The notes under the pieces were generated by a model. The model saw nothing but the letters and a program-made list of their open reading frames with translations. It was not told the DNA's origin and did not search any database. 64,000 bases of DNA from Devosia sp. Its GTDB lineage: Bacteria; Pseudomonadota; Alphaproteobacteria; Rhizobiales; Devosiaceae. The DNA is taken from the NCBI RefSeq assembly GCF_028290435.1, contig NZ_JAQGJV010000018.1, positions 1 to 64,000 on the forward strand, in the 5' to 3' direction. Every line of letters starts with the position of its first letter. Position 1 is the first letter of the stretch. Both the position numbers and the translations under genes were made by a program. Below, one piece after another: positions 44,425-53,206 of the stretch.

Positions 44425-46293
44425 ATGACCGATGCCTTGCCCGCCGACCTGTTGATCACCGCCGATGACGAAGTGCGGATTCGCCAGCATCTGGCGCTGG
44501 TTGCGCTCGGTAAGGCCAAGGCGGACCGGTCATTGCGGGTCGGTCGGCTGCTGGATGTGCATGGGCGGCGATGGCACGAGGATCAGGAAATTGTCATCTC
44601 GGGCCGGCGAATCGCGTGGGTGGGGCCGGCCGGGGCCTATCCGGGCGAGGTCGGGGAGCGATTCGAGGAGCTGGCTCTCTCGGCCGTTCCGGGGTTCGGC
44701 GAAGTGCATAAGCATATCGAATCGAGCCACCTGACGCCTGAATGGGAGGCGGCGCTGGTGATGCCGCGCGGCTGCACCTGGGTGTGCGAGGCCAGCCACG
44801 AATTTTCCAACGTCAACGGGCCGAACAATCTCGAATTCTGGCTGACGGCGCGGCTGGCCGGCTCGCCGATGAAGATTTTTCCGCTGCCGGGCTCGGCCGT
44901 GCCGCCGACGGCTTATGAGTGGGGCGGCGGGCACTTTGGCTATGACGAGCAGAAAAGTTTCCTCAAGCAAAGCCTGATGGTGAGCGGGCTCGACGAGGTC
45001 ATGGACTGGCCCGCCGTGTGGAACACGGAGAACCCATCCCACGAGCGGCTGTGGGGGATGATCCGCGCGACGTTCGAGCAGCGCGGCGTGGTCGAGGGCC
45101 ATGCGGCGGGGATGCGGGGGATCGACGATATCAACGCCTTCGCCGCTGCCGGCATGGCGTCGGACCATGAGGCGTGGACGCTGGAGGAGGTCAAGGACAA
45201 GCTGCGGCGTGGACTGTTCATGGAAATCCGGCCGCATTCGCTGCCCGATATCGTCAAGGGATTGTTGGCCGAGGGCTTTGACGACTGGAGCCAGTTTGCG
45301 CTGTGCACCGACGACCGCTCCTGCACCGACACCCTCAAGCTGGGCGCCACCGACCACAATGTACGGCTGGCGATCGAGGCGGGGCTGGCGCCGGAAATCG
45401 CCATCCAATTGGTGACCATCAATCCGGCGCGGCATATGCGGCTCACGCCCTGGGTGGGCTCGATCGCGCCGGGGCGGTTTGCCGATATGGTGCTGCTGGA
45501 TGATGTGGCTAGCCTGTCTATCGCCAAGGTGTGGGCCGATGGCGAACTAGCGTCGGAGGGGAAGAGTTTCCTCAAGCCGGTGCCCAAGATCGATTGGCCG
45601 GATTGGGCGACGAAGACGGTCAAAATCGACCGTGAGATGACCGCCGCCGACTTCGCCATCGCGGGGGAGCCGGGCCGAGAGACCATGCAGGCGGCGGTGC
45701 TGCGGCCATTCCACTGGGCCGATGATTTTATCACCATGGAACTGCCGGTGCGTGATGGGCAGATGCAGCGCGACGAGAGCCGCAATGTCACGAAGTTCGC
45801 CATCGTCGACCGGTTTTCGGGGGAGGGACAGACGTCAAAAATGTTCTGGCTCGGCACCGGGCCGCGCACGCCGGATACGGGGCTGGCGGCTTCGCTGGGG
45901 CATGACAAGCACAACATCTGGGCGGTGGGTTCCTCCGACGCAGCGATGGCGACGGCGGTGAATGCGCTACGCGACATCCAGGGCGGCTGGGCGCTGGTGC
46001 GCGAGGGCAAGCTGGTAGCCACGGTGCGCTACGAGGTTGGCGGGTTGATGAGCTGCCGGCCGGCTGAGGACTTGGATGCCGAAATGCAGGCGCTTTATGC
46101 CGAGGGAGCGAAAGTGGACTGGATGTTCGAGCCCACCTTCTCGCCGCGCTGGTGGCCGGGATTTCCCGAACGGCTGGCGTTCGCGACACTGACCTGTGCG
46201 CCATGGCGCTGGGTGCTGGTGGCGCCGTCCCCGTTGGCGCCGGAGGGGTTTGTGAATGTGGCGACGGGGGCGACGCATAGGATCGTGTGGTGA
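44425..46293 (+). CDS. Adenine deaminase-like amidohydrolase
   Basis: A 622-residue protein of the AdeC family. The metal HxH motif is HKHIESSHLTP (family: HVHIESS), and CEASHEFSNVNG corresponds to the family DPHEIANVxG with Asp replaced by Ala and Ile by Phe. The C-terminal cofactor region has the weakly conserved KFAIVDRFSGEG and LGHDKHNIWAVG, where AdeC proteins have SSSVAHDSHN-like sequence. The fold is sure; the substituted DPHE motif makes adenine less certain as substrate. It is transcribed away from the Pot-type operon with about 150 bases between, so the two probably share regulation. Confidence 0.82.
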   Translation: MTDALPADLLITADDEVRIRQHLALVALGKAKADRSLRVGRLLDVHGRRWHEDQEIVISGRRIAWVGPAGAYPGEVGERFEELALSAVPGFGEVHKHIESSHLTPEWEAALVMPRGCTWVCEASHEFSNVNGPNNLEFWLTARLAGSPMKIFPLPGSAVPPTAYEWGGGHFGYDEQKSFLKQSLMVSGLDEVMDWPAVWNTENPSHERLWGMIRATFEQRGVVEGHAAGMRGIDDINAFAAAGMASDHEAWTLEEVKDKLRRGLFMEIRPHSLPDIVKGLLAEGFDDWSQFALCTDDRSCTDTLKLGATDHNVRLAIEAGLAPEIAIQLVTINPARHMRLTPWVGSIAPGRFADMVLLDDVASLSIAKVWADGELASEGKSFLKPVPKIDWPDWATKTVKIDREMTAADFAIAGEPGRETMQAAVLRPFHWADDFITMELPVRDGQMQRDESRNVTKFAIVDRFSGEGQTSKMFWLGTGPRTPDTGLAASLGHDKHNIWAVGSSDAAMATAVNALRDIQGGWALVREGKLVATVRYEVGGLMSCRPAEDLDAEMQALYAEGAKVDWMFEPTFSPRWWPGFPERLAFATLTCAPWRWVLVAPSPLAPEGFVNVATGATHRIVW

Positions 46294-46333
46294 GAGCCGG
46301 ACGGTATTCGCTGCAAATAGCGCGATGTCGGCG

Positions 46334-46471
46334 AGCCCCCACCCCGGCCCTCCCCCTTGAGGGGAGGGCCGGGGTGGGGGGAATTCGCGGCATGGCGAAA
46401 TCCGTTTTTCAGCTCCACTCCCGCTGCGGCTTCCCCCCACCCTAGCCCCCCCCCTCAAGGGGGAGGGGACG
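46334..46471. repeat. GC-rich inverted repeats between convergent genes
   Basis: A tight palindrome (about 46337-46380) pairs CCCCCACCCCGGCCCTCCCC with GGGGAGGGCCGGGGTGGGGG around CTTGA. A further arm, CCCCCCACCCTAG with CTCAAGGGGGAGGGG, ends at 46471. It occupies the gap between the adenine-deaminase-like and quinone-reductase genes, where I see no gene. Confidence 0.8.
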
Positions 46472-46518
46472 GTGCGGTGGCTCTCGAACGGCTGTGAAAA
46501 CCCGAAGGCTGATCGGGC

Positions 46519-47115
46519 CTAAAACCGTCCGATCTCCACCCGTACCTTCTCGATAAACCCCGCCAATTGCTCGGCCGTATTATTGTTCATGTCGTACAGC
46601 GCCAGGTATTTCGGCGGCTTTGGCGTGCGGAAGGTGACCCAGGCCCAGCGCCTCGCCAGCCGCCGCGGGGGATCGCCCATCACCATGGTGCGCCAGCGAT
46701 TGCCGCCATAGGTGGTCACGAACGCGACTTTCTTGATGTGCTTGAGATTTGGCAGCAGCTTGCCGCGATCGCCGCCGCCTTCGAGGATGAAGGACACGCC
46801 GGGCAGGAACACCCGGTCGAAATAGCCCTTGAGAATGGCGGGGTAGCCGTAGTTCCAGACCGGGTGGACGAACACCAAAGCTTCGGCCGCCATCAGGCGA
46901 TCGACATAGGGCTTGATTGCCGGGGTCAGATTGCCCGGTACCTCGTGATAATTGAGGCGTTCCTCGCGGCTGAGCGTAGCGCCAAAACCCTCGTCATAAA
47001 GGTTGAGCGCATCGACCTCGTGGCCATTGGCGGTCAGCGTCTCGACGACGGTGTTGAACAGCGTGCGGTTATAGCTGGTCTCGACCGGATGGGCATGAAT
47101 GACATGGACCCGCAT
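46519..47115 (-). CDS. NAD(P)H-quinone oxidoreductase-like flavoprotein
   Basis: 198 residues with the flavodoxin-like fold of the NQO1/KefF/MdaB family: N-terminal VHVIHAHPVETSYNRTLF (phosphate-loop region), FVHPVWNYGYPAILKGYFDRVF and TTYGGNRW. It reduces quinones or similar acceptors using FMN or FAD. It is the last gene of the operon and overlaps the stop of the FAD oxidase by one base, so it may recycle electrons or reduce a quinonoid intermediate of the pathway. Confidence 0.85.
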   Translation of the reverse strand: MRVHVIHAHPVETSYNRTLFNTVVETLTANGHEVDALNLYDEGFGATLSREERLNYHEVPGNLTPAIKPYVDRLMAAEALVFVHPVWNYGYPAILKGYFDRVFLPGVSFILEGGGDRGKLLPNLKHIKKVAFVTTYGGNRWRTMVMGDPPRRLARRWAWVTFRTPKPPKYLALYDMNNNTAEQLAGFIEKVRVEIGRF

Positions 47116-48515
47116 CAGGCGGCATTGACCGGATTGAGGCCGTCGAACAGCCAGGCCTTGCCGGCGTTGAAATCGAAATCCGGGTTTTCCCAGGCAATCA
47201 TCTTGCCGGGATTGAGCATGCCCTTGGGATCGGCCTCCCGCTTGAAATCGAGCTGCTTGAGGTCGGTCTTTTTCATCCCGCCTTCCTCTAGCGTATAGCG
47301 GTGCGGATTGAACACGGCGCAGCCATTGTCCTCGTGGATCTTGACGATCTCGTCGAGCCGCGCCTCGGTGGTATAGCGCACCATGGGCAGGCCGGCGAAG
47401 GTCACCTGGCCATCCTGCCGGGTCATCTCGATATGCATCGGCAATTCATCGCCGAGCAGGGCGACGATCTTTTCGACATGCGCCAGCGTTGGATAGCGGG
47501 TTTGCAGATACGTGATGGTCGGATCGGACTTGAGCGCGCGCAAGGTGGTGTGGTTCCAGGCCAGCTCATAGATGGGGGGCAGACGCTTGAGTTCCTCGGG
47601 CGTGGCTTCGTCGGCGCGGTAGAGCATGTCGCCCCCGTGGTGGCCGACGAACAGCGTCATCGCCTCAAGCGCGACCGGCGCGACCATCAGCAGCACGACC
47701 GACTGGCCGTCTTTGATATAGGGCTTGTGCCGGTTGAAATAGGCCTCTGGGATCGGCGCGGCGCAGGGGGAAACTTCCTTGACCAGGAGACCATCCTGCA
47801 AGGCCACGGCCTCGCCGAAGCGGCAGGCGTCGATGAAGTCATCAAACCCCACCATCATGTCGATCCACTCATAGCTCGTGGTCAGCGGCATCTCGGCTTC
47901 GACGATGATGCCATTGGTGCCATAGGCGTGGGCGACCTTGAGAATGTCCTCGCCCTTGAGGTCGAGCTCGCGCGGGACTGCCTCGCAGGTGATGACCTTG
48001 AGACCCAGAATGCTGCCCAGGGCGCGCAAGCCGCCCCAGCGCACCGAGCCGACCCCGCCGGAACCGCCGGCGATAAAGCCGCCAAGGCTGGCCATGCGAT
48101 AGGTCGAGGGATGGAAACGCAACTCGCCGCCAACGGCAGCCTTGGTCTGGTGGTCGATCTGTTCGAGAATGGCACCGGCCTGGGCGCGGACCCGGTCTCT
48201 CTTGATCTCGAGCACCTTGTCCATGTTCATCAGGTTCAGCATGGCGCCACCCGCTAGTGGCATGGCCTGGCCGTAATTGCCGGTGCCGGCGCCGCGCGGG
48301 GTGATGGCGACATTGTGCTTGTAGGCGGCGGCGAGGACGGTCTTGACCTCCTCGTTGGTGCGCGGCGACACGACGATTTCGGCGGTAACGTGGTCGAGCT
48401 TGGCCTTCAGAATCGGCGAATACCAGTAATGGTCGCGGCTGCGCTGTTGCACGATGCGGGGATGGTCTTCGACCGGAATATCGCCAAGGTCGGCGCGGAA
48501 GGCGGCAATGCTCAT
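47115..48515 (-). CDS. FAD-binding oxidase, GlcD/VAO type
   Basis: 466 residues. A PCMH-type FAD domain is marked by ITPRGAGTGNYGQAMPL, MNMDKVLEI, and the long GGFIAGGSGGVGSVRWGGLR loop. The C-terminal substrate domain ends KGMLNPGKMIAW, normal for the D-lactate/glycolate oxidase family. The first His of the usual covalent-flavin pattern is not obvious. Placed between amidohydrolase and quinone-reductase genes, it probably oxidises the deaminated product; the substrate is unknown. Confidence 0.87.
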   Translation of the reverse strand: MSIAAFRADLGDIPVEDHPRIVQQRSRDHYWYSPILKAKLDHVTAEIVVSPRTNEEVKTVLAAAYKHNVAITPRGAGTGNYGQAMPLAGGAMLNLMNMDKVLEIKRDRVRAQAGAILEQIDHQTKAAVGGELRFHPSTYRMASLGGFIAGGSGGVGSVRWGGLRALGSILGLKVITCEAVPRELDLKGEDILKVAHAYGTNGIIVEAEMPLTTSYEWIDMMVGFDDFIDACRFGEAVALQDGLLVKEVSPCAAPIPEAYFNRHKPYIKDGQSVVLLMVAPVALEAMTLFVGHHGGDMLYRADEATPEELKRLPPIYELAWNHTTLRALKSDPTITYLQTRYPTLAHVEKIVALLGDELPMHIEMTRQDGQVTFAGLPMVRYTTEARLDEIVKIHEDNGCAVFNPHRYTLEEGGMKKTDLKQLDFKREADPKGMLNPGKMIAWENPDFDFNAGKAWLFDGLNPVNAA

Positions 48516-49837
48516 TGTGGGCGTCCCATCAAGTCGTCGAGTTCGCGATAGTCGGGCAGGGTGGTGTCGATCGGCATGCCTTTGCGGATGACGATGCGGT
48601 CGCTTTGCGGCCGGCTCATCAACTCGCTCCAGGCGCGGGCGCGGAAGATGACGAAATCGGCCGGTTCGCCAACGGCAATGCTGGCTTTATAGGCGAAGTC
48701 GCCATGAGTGGCCGGCGATGCGCCGACGGCTCGGACCCAGTCCCAGGCCTGGTCCTGCGGGTGATCGAACTGCAGGATGCGCGCGCCCTCGCGGAACACC
48801 TCGGCGCCGTCCAGGTCGCCATAGGCGTAGAAGGGGTCGCGCGTATTGTCGGAGGCGATGGCGACGGTGGCCCCGGCCGCCTTGAATTCGTTGAGCAGGG
48901 TGACCCCGCGCCGGATCGGCGTTCGCACCGCGCCATTGCCGTTTTCGCGATCCTGCAGGTAGATGTTGCACATCGGCAGGGACACGATGGCGATGCCGGC
49001 CTCGACCACCTTGTCGATGGTTGTTTTGACGGTCTGCTCGTCCTGCACGGTCAGCACGCAGCAATGGCCGGCCATGACCTTGCCCTTGAAGCCGGTCTCG
49101 ATCACCGCCTCGGCCAGATGCAGTAGGGCATGGGCGGCGGGGTCTCCGGTTTCGTCGGTATGCAGGTCGAGATCGAGGCCAAGATTGCCGGCCTTTTCCA
49201 CCACGGCCAGCATCGCCTGCTTGGCGCGGTCATAGACCGCAACGGAGCCGCCCAACAGGCCGCCAGAGGCTTTGACTTGCTGCGCGATGGTGTCGAGGGC
49301 AACCGGATCGAGCATGGTATCGGGGCCGATAATGGCCACAGCCTGCAGCTCGATGCGGTCGGCCCAGCGCTCGCGCATCTTCTCGAACAAAGCCCAGCTG
49401 ATTTCATGCTGCGGCGGCGCCGAATCCAGGTGCGTGCGGATGGCCGCAGTGCCGTGGGCATAGGCACAGCGCAGGGCGAAATCCATGCGCCGCTCGACGT
49501 CCGAGGCGGCCCACAGGTTTTCGCGATCCGACTGCACGGCGAGCAGGGCGCCCAGCCAGGTGCCGTTCGGGTTTTCCTTGCGCGGCCAGATATGGCCTTT
49601 GTCCAGATGGGTATGGATATCGACGAAGGCCGGCAGCACCAGCCCGTCATCGCAATCATAGACGGTCCCGCCCACGGAGGCATCGATGCTGGGCTCGATG
49701 GCCGCGATGGCGCCATTGACCACCGAGATATCGAGCTTTTCGACCCGCCCGCCGGTCCCGCCCATGGCGGCGACCGGGATACGCGCATTCTTGAGCAGGA
49801 AGGTGCCGGTGGCGGAAAAGGAGGATTTGTCGGCCAC
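48512..49837 (-). CDS. Cytosine-deaminase-like amidohydrolase
   Basis: 441 residues from GTG 49837 (GGGAG eight bases upstream; two bases after the permease stop). Metal ligands: FVDIHTHLDKGHIWPR, DLHTDETGDP, GHCCVL and the Asp in ASDNTRDPF. The HTHLDK element and SDNTRDPFYAYGD are the marks of the cytosine/creatinine deaminase group. The protein presumably hydrolyses a cyclic C=N bond in an imported pyrimidine or creatinine-like ring. The open frame reaching 49936 is within the permease gene and is not used. Confidence 0.87.
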   Translation of the reverse strand: MADKSSFSATGTFLLKNARIPVAAMGGTGGRVEKLDISVVNGAIAAIEPSIDASVGGTVYDCDDGLVLPAFVDIHTHLDKGHIWPRKENPNGTWLGALLAVQSDRENLWAASDVERRMDFALRCAYAHGTAAIRTHLDSAPPQHEISWALFEKMRERWADRIELQAVAIIGPDTMLDPVALDTIAQQVKASGGLLGGSVAVYDRAKQAMLAVVEKAGNLGLDLDLHTDETGDPAAHALLHLAEAVIETGFKGKVMAGHCCVLTVQDEQTVKTTIDKVVEAGIAIVSLPMCNIYLQDRENGNGAVRTPIRRGVTLLNEFKAAGATVAIASDNTRDPFYAYGDLDGAEVFREGARILQFDHPQDQAWDWVRAVGASPATHGDFAYKASIAVGEPADFVIFRARAWSELMSRPQSDRIVIRKGMPIDTTLPDYRELDDLMGRPQ

Positions 49838-49839
49838 GC

Positions 49840-50697
49840 TCAGTTCTCCCGCCGAATGGCGCTTTCGTGCCAGCGATGCAGCACCAGCCAGGAGACGAAC
49901 GAGGTCAGCCCGTAAATAGCGATGCCGGTGCCGCATAACATGATCAAAGCCGCGAACATGCGCGGCAGATTGAGCCGATACTGGCTTTCCAGCAGCCGGA
50001 ACGCCAGCCCCGAGCCTTGCCCGGCGGAGCCCGCGGCGAACTCAGCCACCACGGCGGCGATCAGAGACAATCCCCCGGCAATGCGCAGTCCGGCCATGAA
50101 GTAGGGCATCGAGGCTGGAATCTTGAGATAGAGCAGCGTCTGCCAGCCATTGGCGCCATAGAGCTCGAACAGGTTGAGCAGGTTATGATCGACGCTTTTG
50201 AGCCCCTGCACCATGTTGGAGAGGATGGGGAAGAAGGCCACGAGGAAAGCGCAGATCATCAGCGCGCTCTGGGTATCGGGCGCGTAGATCAGGATCAGCG
50301 GCGCGATGGCGATGATCGGGGTCACCTGCAGGATGACGGTGAACGGCGACAGCGCCAGCTCCAGCCATTTGGACTGCACGATGATGATGGCCAGCGTCAC
50401 CCCGCCGACCAAAGCGATGGCCAGCGCCATGACGGTGATGCGCAGGGTCACCCAAAGCGCGGGCCACAGCGTCGATGAGTCGGTGAACAAAGCCACAGCG
50501 GCGTCACCCGGGCCGGGCAGGATATATTTGGGAATGCCATTGGCGGTGACGATCCATTGCCAAGCAGCGATGCCCAGTGCCAGCGCCACCAGCGGCACGA
50601 CGACCTGCATGACTTTTTCATTGCTCGACATGCGCGGCAGCAGCACCGCCACAGCGCTGTCGGTGCCTTTTTCGGCACTGGCCTTGAGATCGGTCAT
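49840..50697 (-). CDS. ABC permease, SsuC/ThiX type
   Basis: 285 residues. Helix 1 VMQVVVPLVALALGIAAWQW, coupling motif LFELYGANGWQTLLYLKIPASMP, and C-terminal helix LIMLCGTGIAIYGLTSFVSW. Together with the ATPase one base upstream and the NMT1-like binding protein it forms a ThiXYZ-like importer. Family knowledge links such systems to pyrimidines (hydroxymethyl- or formylamino-pyrimidine) as well as sulfonates. Confidence 0.92.
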   Translation of the reverse strand: MTDLKASAEKGTDSAVAVLLPRMSSNEKVMQVVVPLVALALGIAAWQWIVTANGIPKYILPGPGDAAVALFTDSSTLWPALWVTLRITVMALAIALVGGVTLAIIIVQSKWLELALSPFTVILQVTPIIAIAPLILIYAPDTQSALMICAFLVAFFPILSNMVQGLKSVDHNLLNLFELYGANGWQTLLYLKIPASMPYFMAGLRIAGGLSLIAAVVAEFAAGSAGQGSGLAFRLLESQYRLNLPRMFAALIMLCGTGIAIYGLTSFVSWLVLHRWHESAIRREN

Positions 50698-50698
50698 G

Positions 50699-51535
50699 TC
50701 AGCTCTCCGCCGATTGAATGGCGCTCTGCAGCGCGTCCGACACCTTTTGGCAATTGGCGCGGTAGAATTCCGAGACCCGATAAGCGCCGTCGCGCACAGC
50801 CGGCTGAGCGATTTCGAGATCGGTGAACACCTGGCCCGGCCGTGCCCGCATCACCACGATCCGGCTCGACAGGTAGGCGGATTCATAGACCGAGTGCGTG
50901 ACGAAGATCACGGTGATGCCGGTCTGCTGCCAGAGCGTCAGCACATCGTCGTTGAGCTTCTGGCGGGTGATTTCGTCGAGCGCCGCGAAGGGTTCGTCCA
51001 TCAGCAACAGCTTTGGACGGGTGACCAGCGCCCGGGCGATGGAGACACGCATTTTCATGCCGCCGGACAACTCTCGCGGATAGGCGTCGGCAAAATCCGC
51101 CAGCCCGACGCTGGTCAGGTTTTCCATGACCTTGTCGCGCGCCTCGGCCTTGCGCACGCCGCGCAGTTTGAGCGGCAGGTGCACATTGCCGAATACCGTT
51201 TCCCACGGCATCAGCGTCGGCTCCTGGAACACGAAGCCGACATCGCCCTCGGGCAGGCCGTGCGAATTGATCTTGGAACTGGGCCAATCGATGCTGCCCG
51301 AACTGGCGGCGCCGAGGCCGGCAATGATGCGCAGGGCAGTGGACTTGCCGCAGCCCGAGGGGCCGAGCAGCGAGATGAACTCGCCACCGCGCACATCCAG
51401 CGACATGCCCTTGAGCGCCAGCGTGCCGTTGGAAAACACCTTGCTGACATTGTTCATGGCGACGACGAGGCGGCGCTGCGGGGTAACCGAAGACGGGGCT
51501 TCGGCAAGAGATAAATCGGTCACGAGCGAACCCAC
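50699..51535 (-). CDS. ABC ATPase, SsuB/ThiZ type
   Basis: 278 residues: GPSGCGKSTALRI, LSGGMKMRVSIARAL, LLLMDEPFAALD and VTHSVYESAYLSSRI. The short Q-loop segment VFQEPTLMPWETVFGNV is typical of SsuB/TauB/ThiZ. It is followed directly by the permease gene and is 50 bases downstream of the binding-protein gene. Confidence 0.92.
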   Translation of the reverse strand: MGSLVTDLSLAEAPSSVTPQRRLVVAMNNVSKVFSNGTLALKGMSLDVRGGEFISLLGPSGCGKSTALRIIAGLGAASSGSIDWPSSKINSHGLPEGDVGFVFQEPTLMPWETVFGNVHLPLKLRGVRKAEARDKVMENLTSVGLADFADAYPRELSGGMKMRVSIARALVTRPKLLLMDEPFAALDEITRQKLNDDVLTLWQQTGITVIFVTHSVYESAYLSSRIVVMRARPGQVFTDLEIAQPAVRDGAYRVSEFYRANCQKVSDALQSAIQSAES

Positions 51536-51585
51536 GTTAGGGCTGAACGGCGCGGACAGGATTGCCCGCGCCGATGGTCGTCGGG

Positions 51586-52593
51586 TTACTTGGCTGTTGC
51601 GAGGTCCATGCCGACGCCCTTGCAGACGAACTGGGTCGTATAGGCCTTGGAAATATCGATGCCGGCTTCGTAGACGCCCGCTTCCACCATGCTGTCGTAG
51701 AATTCCTTCCAGCGCGCGTCGGTCATGCAGCCAATGCCCTTGGTCTCGGCATCGCCGGAGACCACGATCCCGTATTCCTTCAACTTGGCGATGGAGTACT
51801 CGATCTGACCATCGGTCATTTCGGGATTGTCCTTCTTGATCAGGTCATTGGCGGCCTTGTTGTCGCCGTAGAGATAATTGTACCAGCCGATTTCCGTGGC
51901 ATCGACGAAGCGCTGCACCAGGTCGGGGGTCTTTTCGACAATCTCCTGGCGCGTCTCGATGGTGGTGGAATAGGGTGCATAGCCGGCATCGGCGAGCAGG
52001 ATAACCTGTGGCTCGGTGCCGGTCTGCTTGCCGATTTCATAGGGCTCGGAGGTCAGGTAGCCCTGCTGCACGGCCTTGGGATCGGCGATGAACGGGGCCG
52101 GATTGAAGGTATAGGGCTCGTACATCTCGTCCTTGAAGCCCGGGAATTTGGCCTTCATCCATGGCCAGTAACCGGCAAAGAAGCTGTCCTTGCCCATGAT
52201 CAGCTTGCTGGCGCCGACCAGGCTGGCGACATCGGTGAAGCCGGCTTCGGGATGGGCCAGCAGAACCTGCGGGTCCTTCTGGAAGATGGCCGCGACGGTA
52301 ATGCCGGGGATGCCCTGCTTGACGTCGTCGATGGTGGACATGCCGCCCATGTAGAAATCGATCTGGCCGGCGATCAGCAATTGCCCGTTCGGCGCCTGCG
52401 GCCCGCCTTGGCGGATGGTCACGTCGAGACCATACTTGGCATAGGTGCCGTCGGCGACGGCTTGGTAATAGCCGCCGTGTTCGGCCTGGGCGAGCCAGTT
52501 GGTGCCGAACGTCACCTTGTCCTGCGCGGCGGCGAGGCCAGTCAGGCTCCCCAAGACCAATGTGGTCGTGGCGGCCAGTGTCATGAACTTCAT
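51586..52593 (-). CDS. NMT1/THI5-like substrate-binding protein
   Basis: 335 residues. Signal peptide MTLAATTTLVLGSLTGLAAAQ. Family marks: FGTNWLAQAEHGGYYQAVADG, IRQGGPQAPNGQLLIAGQIDF, GKDSFFAGYWPWMK. The HGGYYQA segment is characteristic of pyrimidine-binding ThiY/THI5-like proteins. ATG 52593 is chosen because GGAG lies six bases before it; the longer frame begins with a TTG inside that ribosome site. It is the first gene of the operon with a cytosine-deaminase-like enzyme, and divergent to the RidA-creatininase pair. Confidence 0.9.
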   Translation of the reverse strand: MKFMTLAATTTLVLGSLTGLAAAQDKVTFGTNWLAQAEHGGYYQAVADGTYAKYGLDVTIRQGGPQAPNGQLLIAGQIDFYMGGMSTIDDVKQGIPGITVAAIFQKDPQVLLAHPEAGFTDVASLVGASKLIMGKDSFFAGYWPWMKAKFPGFKDEMYEPYTFNPAPFIADPKAVQQGYLTSEPYEIGKQTGTEPQVILLADAGYAPYSTTIETRQEIVEKTPDLVQRFVDATEIGWYNYLYGDNKAANDLIKKDNPEMTDGQIEYSIAKLKEYGIVVSGDAETKGIGCMTDARWKEFYDSMVEAGVYEAGIDISKAYTTQFVCKGVGMDLATAK

Positions 52594-52808
52594 CTCGATC
52601 TCCAAAGCTCCGGACGTGCACCCGTCCGGTCGTGGTGAATTCTTGTGCGCCTATGAGGCATGCCCATTCTTTGCGTCATATCGGGGCCATGGAAAGCTAA
52701 AAATGCGGCATATGGAAATATTGCCTGCATTGGGTGCAAATCGTGCGCGACGGGCTTGCAATCGGTTTTAGTGCAGCTAACATTCCCGCCTCAAGGAACC
52801 CCACCCGC

Positions 52809-53204
52809 ATGGCCACGTCGCTCGCTCCCCCTGATATTCATCCGCCCTTTGCCCCCTATAGCCACGGCATGAGCGTGCCCGCCGGGCAGCAGCTTGTGTT
52901 CGTCTCCGGCCAATTGGGGATCGATGCCCAAGGCGTTGTCCCGGTCGATTGTGCCGGGCAGGCGCGCATCTGTTTCGACAATATCGCGGCGGTGCTACGC
53001 GAGGCCGGACTGGGGCTGGAACACGTCGTGCGCATCAATGCCTATGTCACCGGCCGCGAGCATTTGAGCGCCTATATGGGCGTGCGCAATGGGCTGTTTG
53101 CCGAGCCGTATCCGGCCTCGACCTTGATGATCGTCAGCGGCTTTGCCCGGGCCGAGTTCGTCGTCGAGATCGAGGCAGTCGCCGCTGGTCCAATGAAGGA
53201 ATAA
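52809..53204 (+). CDS. RidA-family imine/enamine deaminase-like protein
   Basis: 131 residues with the YjgF/YER057c/UK114 fold: PFAPYSHGMSVPAGQQLVFVSGQ, a middle ICFDNIAAVLREAG and the closing GFARAEFVVEIEAVA, including the Arg normally used to bind the substrate carboxylate. RidA members hydrolyse reactive enamines, and several pathway-specific ones act in pyrimidine or amino acid breakdown. ATG 52809 is preferred to the longer frame from 52734 for length. Two bases separate it from the creatininase gene. Confidence 0.85.
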   Translation: MATSLAPPDIHPPFAPYSHGMSVPAGQQLVFVSGQLGIDAQGVVPVDCAGQARICFDNIAAVLREAGLGLEHVVRINAYVTGREHLSAYMGVRNGLFAEPYPASTLMIVSGFARAEFVVEIEAVAAGPMKE

Positions 53205-53206
53205 AC

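Noticed and set aside
52606-52808. Sigma54 promoter in the divergent SBP/RidA region
   Set aside because: GGCATGCCCATTCTTTGCG looks similar but the spacing between GG and GC does not fit the -24/-12 rule.
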